Shown: positions 8,164-17,463, counted from the stretch's first letter. The stretch is DNA of 64,000 nt from Chryseobacterium sp. JUb7 (GCF_024806495.1 NZ_JANUFF010000007.1:144307-208306), one strand, 5' to 3'. A program made the numbers and translations. Notes: a model not told the origin generated them from the letters alone.

Positions 8164-9798
8164 ATGAAATACGTTTTACTTACGCTCATTTCAGCGATGC
8201 TGTTGTCTATATCCTGGCCAACTTACGGTGTTCCGTTTTTTATATTTTTTGCACTTGTTCCATTATTGATGATGGAACACGGTGTCTCAAAGTTTTCAAA
8301 TTACAGTAGAAAAAGCTGGGTCGTTTTCGGACTATCTTATCTGTGTTTTATCATTTGGAATATCGTCACAACAGGTTGGCTGTATGGTTCAAAAAACCCG
8401 GATGGAAGCCATTCCATGATGGCCGTTCTATTTCCTGTCTTGGTAAATTCTTTCTTATACTCATTGGTTTTTCAATGCTACCATTGGTACAAAAATGCTC
8501 AGGGAACTTATTGGGGACTTGGATTTCTGATCGCTATATGGATGAGTTTTGAAAAATTCCATCTGAACTGGGAACTGACATGGCCTTGGCTGAATCTCGG
8601 CAACGTATTTTCAGAATATCCGAAATTTGTTCAGTGGTATGACACCCTAGGAGCAACAGGAGGAAGCTTCTGGATCTTACTGATCAATGTTCTTATATTT
8701 TATACCGTGAGAACCTGGGAAGCCGGAAGAAAGAGAAAAGATTTGATCAGAAATACTTCAATCGTAGTAGGATTAATTGTATTTCCAATGATTATTTCTT
8801 TGATCAAGTATCAAAATTTTGATGAAAAACCTATCGGACAGGTTAATGTTTTAATGCTTCAACCTGACCTTGATCCGTATGCCGAAAAATATTCCAAAGA
8901 CAGCTTAACAATTTTAAGTGATCTCTTGAAGCTCGCTGAAGACAATTCAAAAGGAAAAATAGATTATTATATCGCTCCCGAAACTGCTATTCCGGGAAGA
9001 GGATCTATTTCTGAAAATGCATTTGAGAAGAGTTTTCTACTGAATAACATCAAAGGATTTTTATCAAAACATCCGGGCTCTGTTTTTGCAACAGGAATTT
9101 CTTCGCACCGATTTTATACCCGTCAGGAAAACCTTCCAAAAGAAGCCTATCAGCTAAATCCGGGACTTTGGGTTGAAAGTTATAATTCAGCAGTGCAGAT
9201 TGTTCCGAATAAAAAAGTAGAAGTTTATCATAAAGGAAAATTGGTTCCGGGCGTTGAAATATTCCCTTATATGAGTGTTCTGAAGCCTCTTTTAGGAGAT
9301 GCCATGATTAATTTGGGCGGAACTGTTGCATCCCTGGGGACAGACAAAGAAAGAGTCGCCTTTTCCAACCCTTACAATAAAGGAAAAATAGCTCCTATTA
9401 TCTGTTATGAAAGCATTTATGGAGAATTTGTAGGCGATTATGTAAAAAAAGGAGCCAACTTTTTAGGAATTATGACCAACGACTCATGGTGGGGCGTTAC
9501 GGAAGGACATAAACAACTTTTATCATATGCCAAACTCAGAGCTATTGAAACCAGAAGAGAAATAGTGCGTGCAGCCAACAGTGGAATTTCTGCTCATATT
9601 AATGCAAAAGGAGAAACTACAGCCGATACTTTCTATGGAGATCAGACGGCTTTATTTTCAAAAGTAAATTTATACGACCAGCAGACTTTTTATACCAGAG
9701 CAGGAGATCTTCTTTCCAGAATTTCAATTTTTGCACTGGGCTTTTTATTATTCTATTTCCTGATTAAAAGAGCTCAGAATAAGCTGAAAAAAGCTTAA
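8164..9798 (+). CDS. lnt: Apolipoprotein N-acyltransferase Lnt
   Basis: 544 residues, the usual length. It adds the third acyl chain to lipoproteins at the inner membrane. The N-terminal ~220 residues hold about six membrane segments; a final hydrophobic helix lies before the basic C terminus. The periplasmic nitrilase domain carries the expected Glu-Lys-Cys triad: Glu in YYIAPETAIPG (about residue 273), Lys in VYHKGKLVPGVE (about 358) and Cys in APIICYESIYG (about 413), followed by TNDSWWG. Its presence agrees with the many predicted lipoproteins in this window. Monocistronic, with its own -7 element. Confidence 0.95.
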   Translation: MKYVLLTLISAMLLSISWPTYGVPFFIFFALVPLLMMEHGVSKFSNYSRKSWVVFGLSYLCFIIWNIVTTGWLYGSKNPDGSHSMMAVLFPVLVNSFLYSLVFQCYHWYKNAQGTYWGLGFLIAIWMSFEKFHLNWELTWPWLNLGNVFSEYPKFVQWYDTLGATGGSFWILLINVLIFYTVRTWEAGRKRKDLIRNTSIVVGLIVFPMIISLIKYQNFDEKPIGQVNVLMLQPDLDPYAEKYSKDSLTILSDLLKLAEDNSKGKIDYYIAPETAIPGRGSISENAFEKSFLLNNIKGFLSKHPGSVFATGISSHRFYTRQENLPKEAYQLNPGLWVESYNSAVQIVPNKKVEVYHKGKLVPGVEIFPYMSVLKPLLGDAMINLGGTVASLGTDKERVAFSNPYNKGKIAPIICYESIYGEFVGDYVKKGANFLGIMTNDSWWGVTEGHKQLLSYAKLRAIETRREIVRAANSGISAHINAKGETTADTFYGDQTALFSKVNLYDQQTFYTRAGDLLSRISIFALGFLLFYFLIKRAQNKLKKA

Positions 9799-9886
9799 TT
9801 TCATCTAAAAATTGCATAGAATTTCTTACTTAACATATTAAATTTTTAAATAATTAATTTAACCGAATTAAAATCATTCCTAAATA

Positions 9887-9967
9887 AAAAAGCAGCTTAG
9901 AAAATACAAGCTGCTCTTTGAAATAAAACTAGTTAGAGAAAAGCCAGCTGGACGTCTGGCTTTTCTC
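9887..9967 (-). terminator. Two consecutive terminator-like hairpins
   Basis: One hairpin is AGCAGCTT/AAGCTGCT (about 9891-9917), followed on the minus strand by a T-rich tract. The other is GAGAAAAGCCAG/CTGGCTTTTCTC (9936-9967). Both lie downstream of the minus-strand FG-GAP gene and between it and convergent lnt. Confidence 0.6.
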
Positions 9968-9989
9968 ATGTGATTGGATGGATGTTCAA

Positions 9990-11702
9990 TTATTTAATGA
10001 TGAGTTTTTTGGTGACTTGTTGATTTTTTATGGTTAGTTTTAAAATATATATTCCTTTTGGCAAGTCTGATACGTTAACCGACTGATCATTATTTAAAAT
10101 AACATTCAGTTTTCTTCCATCTGCAGAATACATTTCCAGATTCGAAATTTTTCCGCCTTTAATAAAAACTTTTTCAGTTGCCGGATTCGGATAAACTGAA
10201 AATTCTTTCTCCAGATTCACATCCTGTGCAGCTAATACATTCTGAACAGCAGGATCTGAGTAGGTTTTTGACGCATCAATAGACCGTACACTCCAATATA
10301 CATTCTGAATTGAAGGATCAAGATCTAAGTACCAAGAAGGAGTTGTTACCACATATTTGGCAAGATCCTGTGCTCCGGGAGTAGATCCAACTTTTATTTC
10401 GTACCGTAAAGCACTGACTGGTGTTTTATCATCCGAAGCTCCGTTCCATGAAAAATCAAATCGATTATTGTTTTTGGAAACATTAAGGTTTGTAGGAGGC
10501 GAAGGTTTCTGATTGGCTTCCAGAGAAGCATTTTTAAAGATTTTTGTTAATGAAGGCATGTCCGAATCTGCCCAATCAAATCCGGACAAGAGAACATCAA
10601 GATGATGGTCATTATTATAGTCAAGTAGATGCACAAAACCAGGGCCTCCTAAATTATGCAAACCTGTAATTGTATTTTCTGTAAAATTTCCTGCTGAAGG
10701 ATTAAAAATAAATGTTTTTACAACCCCGTCATTATTGTCATCATTTCCGGATACGATAAAATCATAATATCCATCATTGTTCAAATCTCCTGTACTCACT
10801 GAAGTTTCCGACATTTCAGGAACGACAATCTGTTGAGGAACCAACTGACCGGTCCCGTCATTCATTAACACGGCAAGATATCCCGCATAATTGTCATCCT
10901 GTGCAGAAACTACAATATCCTGATATCCATCGGCATTGAAATCAGCAAAATCCATTTTTCCATTAGCTAAGGGATTAAGCGTCTGAGACAATGTTAAAGT
11001 TCCTGCTACATTAAGGTAAGTTTTAAAAACAGCATTGCTATTTCCGTCATACCCCAGGATGATGAGATCCAGAAGATGGTCATTATTAAGGTCAATTACT
11101 TTGAAACTGCTGTTTTGAGTTCCTTCCAGCCATCCCGGAAATTTTTGAAATCCGGTTCCTGAATTTTGATAATAATCCAGATTATTGACAAAGCCTATCC
11201 CGTCAACATATTGAGTTCCGTTAATCGCATAATCCTGCTTTCCGTCATGGTTAAAATCAAAAACCTCCATAGAACCATAAATCTTTCCGGCAGCTTCTTC
11301 TTCCTTTACAAATCCCGAACCTGTATTTCTGAATCTGTAGTGTTTGTAATTTACTATATCTAAATAACTCAGCCCTGTCGAGATGATATCTGCCAGGCCA
11401 TCATTGTCAAAATCAATAAACTTGATGTCTCCCAAATGATTGGCATTCACGCCAAGATTCGCATATACTGTAAAATCCGTCCCATTGCCTTTATATACTT
11501 CATTGTAGGTTGTATCTACACTTCCATCACCATCAGAATCAATTGCTCCGTTCATAACAATATCCTGAATACCATCTCCGTCTATATCTGCGTAATCTGC
11601 TGCAGGATAATAAAAATTAGCTGTATTAGACTGAATCTCAGTAAAATTCTGTGCCATCATTCCAATTGGAAGCATTCCCAAAAGAATATAAATCTTCTTC
11701 AT
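9990..11702 (-). CDS. Secreted FG-GAP/VCBS-repeat protein with T9SS type A sorting tail
   Basis: 570 residues from the ATG at 11702 (start of MKKIYILLG); a longer frame to 11732 adds ten residues before the signal peptide and is unlikely. After the signal peptide there are about seven Asp-rich calcium-binding FG-GAP/VCBS repeats with the pattern D-x-[DN]-x-D-G-x-x-D-[IF], for example DYADIDGDGIQDIVMNG, FIDFDNDGLADIIS and GDLNNDGYYDFIVSG. These likely form a beta-propeller. A fibronectin type III-like segment (PSPPTNLNVSKNNNRFDFSW) follows, and the last ~70 residues are a Por secretion tail (VYPNPATEKVFI, LPKGIYIL). It should be exported by T9SS and act at the cell surface, perhaps in adhesion; the ligand is unknown. 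Confidence 0.88.
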   Translation of the reverse strand: MKKIYILLGMLPIGMMAQNFTEIQSNTANFYYPAADYADIDGDGIQDIVMNGAIDSDGDGSVDTTYNEVYKGNGTDFTVYANLGVNANHLGDIKFIDFDNDGLADIISTGLSYLDIVNYKHYRFRNTGSGFVKEEEAAGKIYGSMEVFDFNHDGKQDYAINGTQYVDGIGFVNNLDYYQNSGTGFQKFPGWLEGTQNSSFKVIDLNNDHLLDLIILGYDGNSNAVFKTYLNVAGTLTLSQTLNPLANGKMDFADFNADGYQDIVVSAQDDNYAGYLAVLMNDGTGQLVPQQIVVPEMSETSVSTGDLNNDGYYDFIVSGNDDNNDGVVKTFIFNPSAGNFTENTITGLHNLGGPGFVHLLDYNNDHHLDVLLSGFDWADSDMPSLTKIFKNASLEANQKPSPPTNLNVSKNNNRFDFSWNGASDDKTPVSALRYEIKVGSTPGAQDLAKYVVTTPSWYLDLDPSIQNVYWSVRSIDASKTYSDPAVQNVLAAQDVNLEKEFSVYPNPATEKVFIKGGKISNLEMYSADGRKLNVILNNDQSVNVSDLPKGIYILKLTIKNQQVTKKLIIK

Positions 11703-11874
11703 GTTATTTTTATTTAGATTAATTAAAAACAAAGATATGCTTTTAATTCTCCTTCAAATGATTATCTTTACATGAAATATATCATTGCAAAGCGATACAG
11801 GTATTAAACAATATTTTTATTTTTAAATTCAATATTATTAATCAGCCACTTATTTGCAAATATTTTCCAAAAGA

Positions 11875-11906
11875 TTTGTCTATCTAAAAAATTCTTCGTT
11901 ATTTTG
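11875..11906 (+). promoter_or_regulatory. Candidate promoter of the rpmB operon
   Basis: TTTG at 11875-11878, 21 nt, then TATTTTG at 11900-11906, one base short of TAnnTTTG. It lies 36 nt before the rpmB ATG. The spacer 11703-11874 shows nothing else. Confidence 0.35.
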
Positions 11907-11942
11907 CAACCTCAAATATTATACAAATAAGAACATCGAGAT

Positions 11943-12185
11943 ATGTCAAGAATTTGCCAAATAACAGGAAAGCGTGCAATGGTTGGTAACAACGTTTCTC
12001 ACGCTAATAACAAAACGAAGCGTCGTTTTGAAATTAACTTATTGGAGAAGAAGTTTTACCTTCCGGAGCAAGATAAGCACGTAACACTGAAAGTATCAGC
12101 TCATGGATTGAGAGTGATTAACAAGATTGGAATCGAGGAAGCTATTGAAAGAGCTACTAGAAACGGATTGATTAAAAAGAATTAA
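11943..12185 (+). CDS. rpmB: 50S ribosomal protein L28
   Basis: 80 residues. [29 protein letters not shown] is the standard L28 N terminus, followed by [35 protein letters not shown] component of the large ribosomal subunit. First gene of the rpmB-rpmG-DUF4295 group, six nt before rpmG. Confidence 0.97.
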   Translation: MSRICQITGKRAMVGNNVSHANNKTKRRFEINLLEKKFYLPEQDKHVTLKVSAHGLRVINKIGIEEAIERATRNGLIKKN

Positions 12186-12191
12186 TAAATC

Positions 12192-12374
12192 ATGGCAAAA
12201 AAAGGAAACAGAGTTCAAGTAATCCTTGAATGTACAGAGCACAAAGAAAGTGGTATGCCAGGAATGTCTAGATACATTTCTACAAAAAATAAAAAGAACA
12301 CTACAGAAAGATTAGAGCTTAAAAAGTATAATCCGGTTCTTAAAAGATCTACCCTTCACAAAGAAATCAAGTAA
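12192..12374 (+). CDS. rpmG: 50S ribosomal protein L33
   Basis: 60 residues, basic. Motifs [25 protein letters not shown] and [10 protein letters not shown] are those of L33. There is only one cysteine where zinc-binding L33 has a Cys4 site, so this is the zinc-free (C-minus) form. Part of the large ribosomal subunit and co-transcribed with rpmB. Confidence 0.97.
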   Translation: MAKKGNRVQVILECTEHKESGMPGMSRYISTKNKKNTTERLELKKYNPVLKRSTLHKEIK

Positions 12375-12394
12375 TTTATAAAATATAATTTACC

Positions 12395-12547
12395 ATGGCA
12401 AAGAAAGTAGTAGCAACCCTACAAAGCGGACAGTCAAAAAAAATGACTAAAGTTGTGAAAATGGTTAAGTCTTCTAAATCAGGAGCTTACGTTTTCGAAG
12501 AAAAAGTAATGAATGCAGACGAAGTAGACGGATTTTTAAAAAAATAA
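12395..12547 (+). CDS. DUF4295 domain protein
   Basis: 50 residues, reading MAKKVVATLQSGQSKKMTK at the start and ending DEVDGFLKK; very basic N-terminal half. This matches the short DUF4295 proteins found directly after rpmG throughout the Bacteroidota. Position and charge suggest a ribosome-associated role, but none is proven. It starts 20 nt after rpmG and ends at a terminator. Confidence 0.9.
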   Translation: MAKKVVATLQSGQSKKMTKVVKMVKSSKSGAYVFEEKVMNADEVDGFLKK

Positions 12548-12570
12548 TCCCTGCTTTATTTACAATATAA

Positions 12571-12600
12571 AAAACTACTCATATTTTGGGTAGTTTTTTT
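12571..12600 (+). terminator. Intrinsic terminator of the rpmB-rpmG-DUF4295 operon
   Basis: AAAACTACTC (12571-12580) pairs with GGGTAGTTTT (12588-12597) with one wobble; it continues into a T-run. Confidence 0.8.
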
Positions 12601-12602
12601 GT

Positions 12603-12610
12603 TATCTTTG
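12603..12610 (+). promoter_or_regulatory. -7 element TATCTTTG, candidate ftsY promoter
   Basis: Exact TAnnTTTG match right after the preceding terminator. If used, the ftsY mRNA has a ~120-nt leader that includes the inverted-repeat element at 12620-12710. Confidence 0.45.
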
Positions 12611-12619
12611 CTTTAATCT

Positions 12620-12710
12620 AGCTGGAAGTCAGAAGCTGGATGCTGGAAGTTAATGGCAAACTTAGAAGCTAAGTTTGTAAACTTCACGCCTCCATCCCCC
12701 AGCTTCCATC
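12620..12710. repeat. Dispersed imperfect inverted repeat, GCTGGAAG family (copy 1)
   Basis: Left part has GCTGGAAG twice plus AGCTGGATG; right part has CCATCCCCC and CAGCTTCCATC. A perfect inner palindrome AAACTTAG-aag-CTAAGTTT lies at 12658-12676. Related copies lie at 42921-43060, 51818-51912 and 53481-53507. Confidence 0.6.
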
Positions 12711-12737
12711 ATTAATTAAAATTCCGTAATTCATAAG

Positions 12738-13691
12738 ATGAGTTGGTTTAAAAATATTTTTAAAAAAGAAGAAAAAGAAACTTTAGATAAAGGATTGGAA
12801 AAATCCAGTCAGGGTTTTTTTGAAAAAATGACGAAAGCCGTAGTCGGCAAAAGCAAAGTAGATGATGAAGTTCTGGATAATCTGGAAGAAATACTTATTG
12901 CTTCTGACGTAGGCGCATCCACCACCATCAAAATCATAGAAAGAATTGAGGAGCGTGTTGCAAGAGATAAATATGTAAGTGTAAATGAACTCGACAATAT
13001 TCTTCGTGAAGAAATTTCAGGTCTTCTGCTTGAAAACCCTCATGCAAGAACAGGAAATATAGATACTTCTAAAAAACCATATGTAATTATGGTAGTGGGA
13101 GTAAATGGGGTTGGAAAAACAACAACCATCGGAAAGCTGGCTCACCAGTTTAAATCCGAAGGGAAGAAAGTAGTATTAGGGGCTGCAGACACATTTAGAG
13201 CTGCCGCAGTTGATCAGTTAGTTATTTGGAGTGAAAGAGTCGGTGTACCGATCGTAAGACAGGATATGGGGTCTGATCCGGCTTCCGTTGCATTCGATAC
13301 TGTACAGAGTGCCGTTGCTCAGGATGCGGATGTTGTTATTATTGACACCGCCGGAAGACTTCACAATAAAATCAACCTGATGAATGAGCTTTCAAAAATT
13401 AAAAGAGTAATGCAAAAAGTGATTCCTGATGCACCTCATGAAATTTTACTGGTTCTTGATGGCTCAACAGGGCAGAATGCTTTTGAACAGGCAAAACAGT
13501 TTACAGCCGCTACTGAAGTGAATGCTTTGGCAGTTACAAAGCTGGACGGCACTGCAAAAGGCGGTGTTGTCATAGGAATTTCCGATCAGTTCCAGATTCC
13601 GGTAAAGTACATTGGTGTAGGTGAAAAGATGCAGGATCTGCAATTATTCAATGGTACGGAATTTGTTGACTCGTTCTTCAAGAAAAGATGA
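12738..13691 (+). CDS. ftsY: Signal recognition particle receptor FtsY
   Basis: 317 residues, without the long acidic A domain of Escherichia coli FtsY; only a short basic amphipathic N terminus precedes the NG domain, as is common outside the Enterobacteria. It is the SRP receptor GTPase that docks ribosome-nascent chain complexes at the membrane. Visible motifs: VGVNGVGKTTTIGKLA (P-loop, about residues 119-134), DTFRAAAVDQL, IIDTAGRLHNK and TKLDGTAKGG. The rpmB-rpmG-DUF4295-ftsY order is typical for the phylum, though here a terminator and a repeat element separate ftsY from the others. Confidence 0.97.
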   Translation: MSWFKNIFKKEEKETLDKGLEKSSQGFFEKMTKAVVGKSKVDDEVLDNLEEILIASDVGASTTIKIIERIEERVARDKYVSVNELDNILREEISGLLLENPHARTGNIDTSKKPYVIMVVGVNGVGKTTTIGKLAHQFKSEGKKVVLGAADTFRAAAVDQLVIWSERVGVPIVRQDMGSDPASVAFDTVQSAVAQDADVVIIDTAGRLHNKINLMNELSKIKRVMQKVIPDAPHEILLVLDGSTGQNAFEQAKQFTAATEVNALAVTKLDGTAKGGVVIGISDQFQIPVKYIGVGEKMQDLQLFNGTEFVDSFFKKR

Positions 13692-13763
13692 TTTTAATCA
13701 TGTTTTCCCTATATTAGTAAAAACAAACTCATTAAATATTCATCATTTAAAAAATTTACAACT

Positions 13764-14027
13764 ATGGGATTCATAACATGGATTATTTTCGGGCTTATAG
13801 CCGGAGCAATCGCTAAACTTATTATGCCGGGAACTCAGGGAGGAGGCTGGCTTATCACTATTATCTTAGGAATTATAGGAGCATTCGTAGGAGGAGCAAT
13901 CGGAGTATATATACTTCATTGGGGAGATGTAACTTCCTTCTGGAATCCGCGAAGCTGGATTCTGGCCATCGGAGGAGCACTGATCATCCTTTGGATTTAC
14001 GGAATGGCAACAAAGAAAAGTAGTTAA
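13764..14027 (+). CDS. GlsB/YeaQ/YmgE family small membrane protein
   Basis: 87 residues, three hydrophobic segments (FITWIIFGLIAGAIAKLIMPG, then a Gly-rich stretch in LIITIILGIIGAFVGGAIGVY, then a C-terminal one ending WIYGM). The pattern G-L-[IL]-A-G-[AL]-[IL]-A-[KR] followed by MPG-x-x-GG matches the transglycosylase-associated/GlsB family, a stress-induced small inner membrane protein of unclear mechanism. The C terminus is short and basic. It is 72 nt after ftsY and is followed by a strong hairpin. Confidence 0.85.
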   Translation: MGFITWIIFGLIAGAIAKLIMPGTQGGGWLITIILGIIGAFVGGAIGVYILHWGDVTSFWNPRSWILAIGGALIILWIYGMATKKSS

Positions 14028-14051
14028 ATCTATTTTTTGATTATAAAAATG

Positions 14052-14084
14052 AAGCGGCGGATTTGAAATTCAAATCCGCCGCTT
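14052..14084. terminator. Strong bidirectional terminator hairpin
   Basis: A near-perfect 16-bp GC-containing inverted repeat (AAGCGGCGG ... CCGCCGCTT) between the convergent GlsB-type gene and sppA. Only a short T-run follows on the plus strand. Confidence 0.75.
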
Positions 14085-14106
14085 TCGGTACAATAATATA
14101 ATTTAG

Positions 14107-15861
14107 TTAGTTTATTTTAATCTCGTAAGGCATTTCCATTTTCACTTCAGATTTTAATTTCTCATCTGTAATTTGCTGGAAGATTTCATAATTAGCCTTT
14201 CCTATTTTATTCTTAATTACTCTTGCAGAAATATCATCTTCATTTAAATCCTGGAAAATCTGCTCAAATGCTGTCATTTTCTTTGGATAGGTAGCAACGT
14301 TATAAGATTTTACACCTGCCTTTTGTGCAGCAAATTTTACAGCATCAGCAAGGCTTCCCAATTCATCTACAAGTCCGATCTGCTTTGCACGGGTACCACT
14401 CCATACTCTTCCGCCTCCTACACTGTCAATTTGTTCGAAAGTCTGTTTTCTGTTTTGGGTAACAAAATGAACAAATCTTTTATAAGTACCTTCTACACTT
14501 TTAGTCATCATAGTTACTCCATGAGGCGTAAGACCGTTTAAGCTTGAAAAATAAGCAGAATTGGCATTGGTAGCAACAATGTCGGAACGTATCCCGTTTT
14601 TATTAGCCACTTCTTTAAAATAAGGCATTACTCCGAAAACCCCGATAGATCCTGTAAGCGTATTCGGTTCAGAATAAATCTTGTCAGCAGCCATTGCAAT
14701 ATAATATCCGCCGGATGCAGCATAATCACCAAAAGAAACGACCAAAGGCTTCTTCTTCTTTAACTGCTGCAGTTCAAATAAAATCTCGTCTGATGCATTT
14801 GCACTTCCACCGGGAGAGTTTATTCTAAGTACAACCGCTTTCACTTTATCATTATCCTGAAGATCCTTAATATATTTAACGTATTTCTTAGAGTTAATAT
14901 CATTATAGTCGTCACCACTGTTGATCGATCCTGAAGCATATAATACTGCTACTTTATCTCCAGATCCGCTTTCTTCTTCATAAGAAGCAATATATTTACC
15001 TAAAGAAATTTTATTCAGCTTATCTTTTTCTTTTAACTGCAGCTTAGATTTAATAATCTGATCATATTCGGACTGCTGGATTAATTTATCTGCCAGTTTA
15101 TATTTTAATGTCAGCTCGGGAATCATTCCATATAAGCTATCAACTGATGTTCTGAACTGAGCTGTATCAATTTTTCGGGACACAGCCATCTTATCTGCTG
15201 TATTTTTCCAGAGATCATTCAAAAGCACACTTAGCTGCTCTTTGTTCTCAGGAGAAATATCGTTTCTTAAAAACGGCTCTACTGCAGATTTAAATTTCCC
15301 ATGACGGATAACTTCTATTCCAATACCATATTTTTCAGCAAAGTCTTTAAAAAAAGTCACCTCTGTAGCCAATCCCTTTAATTCAATCATTCCTGATGGA
15401 TTTAAATAATACTGATCAGCAACTGATCCTAAATAATAAGAACCCTGAGAAACATTATTTCCGTATGCATAAATGAATTTTCCACTTTTCTTGAAATCTT
15501 CAAGAGCATTTCTTAAATCATCGATTTGTGTAAGTCCGGCATTCAGATCATCTGCCTCGATACTGATTCCTTTAATATTATCATCTGTCTTTGCTTTATT
15601 GATTGCTTCCAAAGCTTCATAAATCAAAATACTTTTATTCTGATTGCTCATATTAAATATTCCGCCTTGCTCTTCAGTAGGGCTATCAATAATATGAGTA
15701 TTTAAATTAATGGTAAGAACAGAATTCTTCTTTACCACTACAGATTTATCACCACTCATAGAACTAAATACGAGTAACATAATAAAAAAGAAGAAAAATA
15801 CCACGCATAGTAAGACAATTGCCACTATATTTGCTAAGACATTTTTAAAAAAACTTTTCAT
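14107..15861 (-). CDS. sppA: Signal peptide peptidase SppA, 67K type
   Basis: 584 residues, two tandem peptidase S49 (ClpP-like) domains as in the long SppA form. An N-terminal membrane anchor (about residues 8-35, IVAIVLLCVVFFFFFIMLLVF) holds the enzyme in the inner membrane facing the periplasm, where it degrades cleaved signal peptides. The catalytic lysine should be the Lys in VIRHGKFKSAVEP (first domain) and the nucleophilic serine lies in TGSIGVFG (second domain), preceded by RINSPGGSANASD and FGDYAASGGYYIA. The gene diverges from folK with only 19 bp between the starts. Confidence 0.95.
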   Translation of the reverse strand: MKSFFKNVLANIVAIVLLCVVFFFFFIMLLVFSSMSGDKSVVVKKNSVLTINLNTHIIDSPTEEQGGIFNMSNQNKSILIYEALEAINKAKTDDNIKGISIEADDLNAGLTQIDDLRNALEDFKKSGKFIYAYGNNVSQGSYYLGSVADQYYLNPSGMIELKGLATEVTFFKDFAEKYGIGIEVIRHGKFKSAVEPFLRNDISPENKEQLSVLLNDLWKNTADKMAVSRKIDTAQFRTSVDSLYGMIPELTLKYKLADKLIQQSEYDQIIKSKLQLKEKDKLNKISLGKYIASYEEESGSGDKVAVLYASGSINSGDDYNDINSKKYVKYIKDLQDNDKVKAVVLRINSPGGSANASDEILFELQQLKKKKPLVVSFGDYAASGGYYIAMAADKIYSEPNTLTGSIGVFGVMPYFKEVANKNGIRSDIVATNANSAYFSSLNGLTPHGVTMMTKSVEGTYKRFVHFVTQNRKQTFEQIDSVGGGRVWSGTRAKQIGLVDELGSLADAVKFAAQKAGVKSYNVATYPKKMTAFEQIFQDLNEDDISARVIKNKIGKANYEIFQQITDEKLKSEVKMEMPYEIKIN

Positions 15862-15880
15862 AAATCAATCATTTTTCAAT

Positions 15881-16300
15881 ATGTCGCAACAAATAGCCGT
15901 TTTGTTACTGGGAAGTAACTTGGGAGATCCAAAAAAAAATATAGAAACCGCGCTGAAAAAGATCGAAAGTGGTGAAAATGAGATATTAAAATTAAGTGAA
16001 TTTTTAATATCAGAACCCGTAGAATTTGTTAGTTCCAATATTTTTTGTAATATTGCAACAATAATATCCACAGACTTTTCGCCTATTCAACTACTTGATT
16101 TTATTAAAAGTATTGAAATTGAGATGGGAAGAATTAATGATTCAAAAATATCAGGAGGCTATACAGATAGACTAATAGATATTGATATCATTAAATATAA
16201 TGAATTAAAATTTTCATCAGAAAGGTTAGAAATCCCTCATAAAAAACATCTTTTTGAAAGGGAATTTTCCAGGATTTTATTAAAAAATTTATTTGAATAA
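15881..16300 (+). CDS. folK: 7,8-dihydro-6-hydroxymethylpterin pyrophosphokinase FolK
   Basis: 139 residues from the ATG at 15881 (MSQQIAVLLLGSNLGDP). The frame is open further upstream but that part lies within sppA on the other strand. FolK transfers pyrophosphate from ATP to the pterin in folate synthesis. Visible motifs are LLLGSNLGDPKKN, the substrate-binding DRLIDIDIIKYN, and the C-terminal IPHKKHLFEREF. It is shorter than the typical ~160 residues but has all core motifs. The next gene, an OmpA-like protein, begins 17 nt downstream. The folate gene folB lies far away at 60.6 kb. Confidence 0.93.
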   Translation: MSQQIAVLLLGSNLGDPKKNIETALKKIESGENEILKLSEFLISEPVEFVSSNIFCNIATIISTDFSPIQLLDFIKSIEIEMGRINDSKISGGYTDRLIDIDIIKYNELKFSSERLEIPHKKHLFEREFSRILLKNLFE

Positions 16301-16317
16301 AACATAAAACATATTGT

Positions 16318-17430
16318 ATGAAATTAGGTTTATTATTATTGGCCGCTTTGCCTATTGCTACTTATGCTCAGGACAGTATCGCTGTAAGTTCCACAAACGA
16401 ATATCCGAATACTTTTTCCTCAGGTTCTGCCAATGTCCAACCTTTTAATACCAAGGCTAAAAGATTTAACGATTGGTCTATTTCAATCGGTGGAGGTGCT
16501 GCATTTATGGCTCACGCTGACCTTACGTCATTCTATGACAAAAAGATCAACTGGGGTTATAATTCATATGTCAGTTTAGACAAGCAGATCAGCCATACTT
16601 TTGGATTAAGCCTTATGTATCAAAGAGGAGAGACCAACCAAAAAGCTATGCTTGACGGACCGGCAGGAATTGCTGCAGGTGTTGCTGAAGCTAATACAAA
16701 GTACAACCAGGTTGCCTTATTGGGAGACATTAATTTGTCAAACCTTTTAAGAAGAGTTGATAACCACTCTACTTACAGATGGGCTTTCCACGGATATGCA
16801 GGTATTGGTGTTCAGGGATACAAAACTTCTTTGCATGACAACAACGAATTCAGATGGAGCGACGATCCTAAAAGAGTTCCTCTTTTTATCAAGCAAGATC
16901 TTGACATTAACTCCATTTTCTACCAGTTAGGAATTGGTTTAAAGTATAATTTATCTAACCGTGTCGACATTGAAGCAAGAACAATGTACATGATCAGTGG
17001 GGATGACGAATTTGATGGTGGCGGATGGGCTGGTCCAGCGGACTATGATCCAGCATCACAGGTTTCTAAATACAACATGATCAGCAAAAGAAGAACTGAT
17101 AATGCTTGGACTGTCAACCTGGGAGTTTCTTTCAAATTAGGAAAACATCAGTCTCACTTAGCTTGGCATGATCCTTTACAAGAGGCGTACTACAGAGTCA
17201 ATGTTCTTGAAAATGCATCAACAGACTTTGTTGTTTGTGAAAAAGGAGATCTTGATAATGACGGAGTATGTGACGATTGGGACAGAGAGCTTAATACTCC
17301 TGCAGGTGCAAGAGTAGATGGATCTGGTAAAGCCTTGGATATGGATCTTGACGGTGTCATCGATTTATACGATAAGTGTGTAACAGTTCCGGGACCTGTT
17401 GAAAACAATGGCTGTCCAACAAATAAATAA
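16318..17430 (+). CDS. OmpA-like beta-barrel protein lacking the OmpA C-terminal domain
   Basis: 370 residues. It has a signal peptide (cleavage after ATYA), a conserved NEYPNTFSSGSANVQPF segment, an N-terminal domain with alternating strands typical of outer membrane barrels, and thrombospondin type 3-like calcium-binding repeats at about 310-365 (DLDNDGVCDDWDRE, DMDLDGVIDLYDKC, ending PGPVENNGCP). It then stops. The tandem paralogue at 17464 continues from the same point into a peptidoglycan-binding OmpA domain. A natural stop rather than a frameshift ends this copy. The likely role is a structural outer membrane protein not attached to peptidoglycan. It is 17 nt after folK, with no visible promoter between. 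Confidence 0.85.
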   Translation: MKLGLLLLAALPIATYAQDSIAVSSTNEYPNTFSSGSANVQPFNTKAKRFNDWSISIGGGAAFMAHADLTSFYDKKINWGYNSYVSLDKQISHTFGLSLMYQRGETNQKAMLDGPAGIAAGVAEANTKYNQVALLGDINLSNLLRRVDNHSTYRWAFHGYAGIGVQGYKTSLHDNNEFRWSDDPKRVPLFIKQDLDINSIFYQLGIGLKYNLSNRVDIEARTMYMISGDDEFDGGGWAGPADYDPASQVSKYNMISKRRTDNAWTVNLGVSFKLGKHQSHLAWHDPLQEAYYRVNVLENASTDFVVCEKGDLDNDGVCDDWDRELNTPAGARVDGSGKALDMDLDGVIDLYDKCVTVPGPVENNGCPTNK

Positions 17431-17463
17431 AAATCATTTAATTAACTAAATAAAAAATACACT

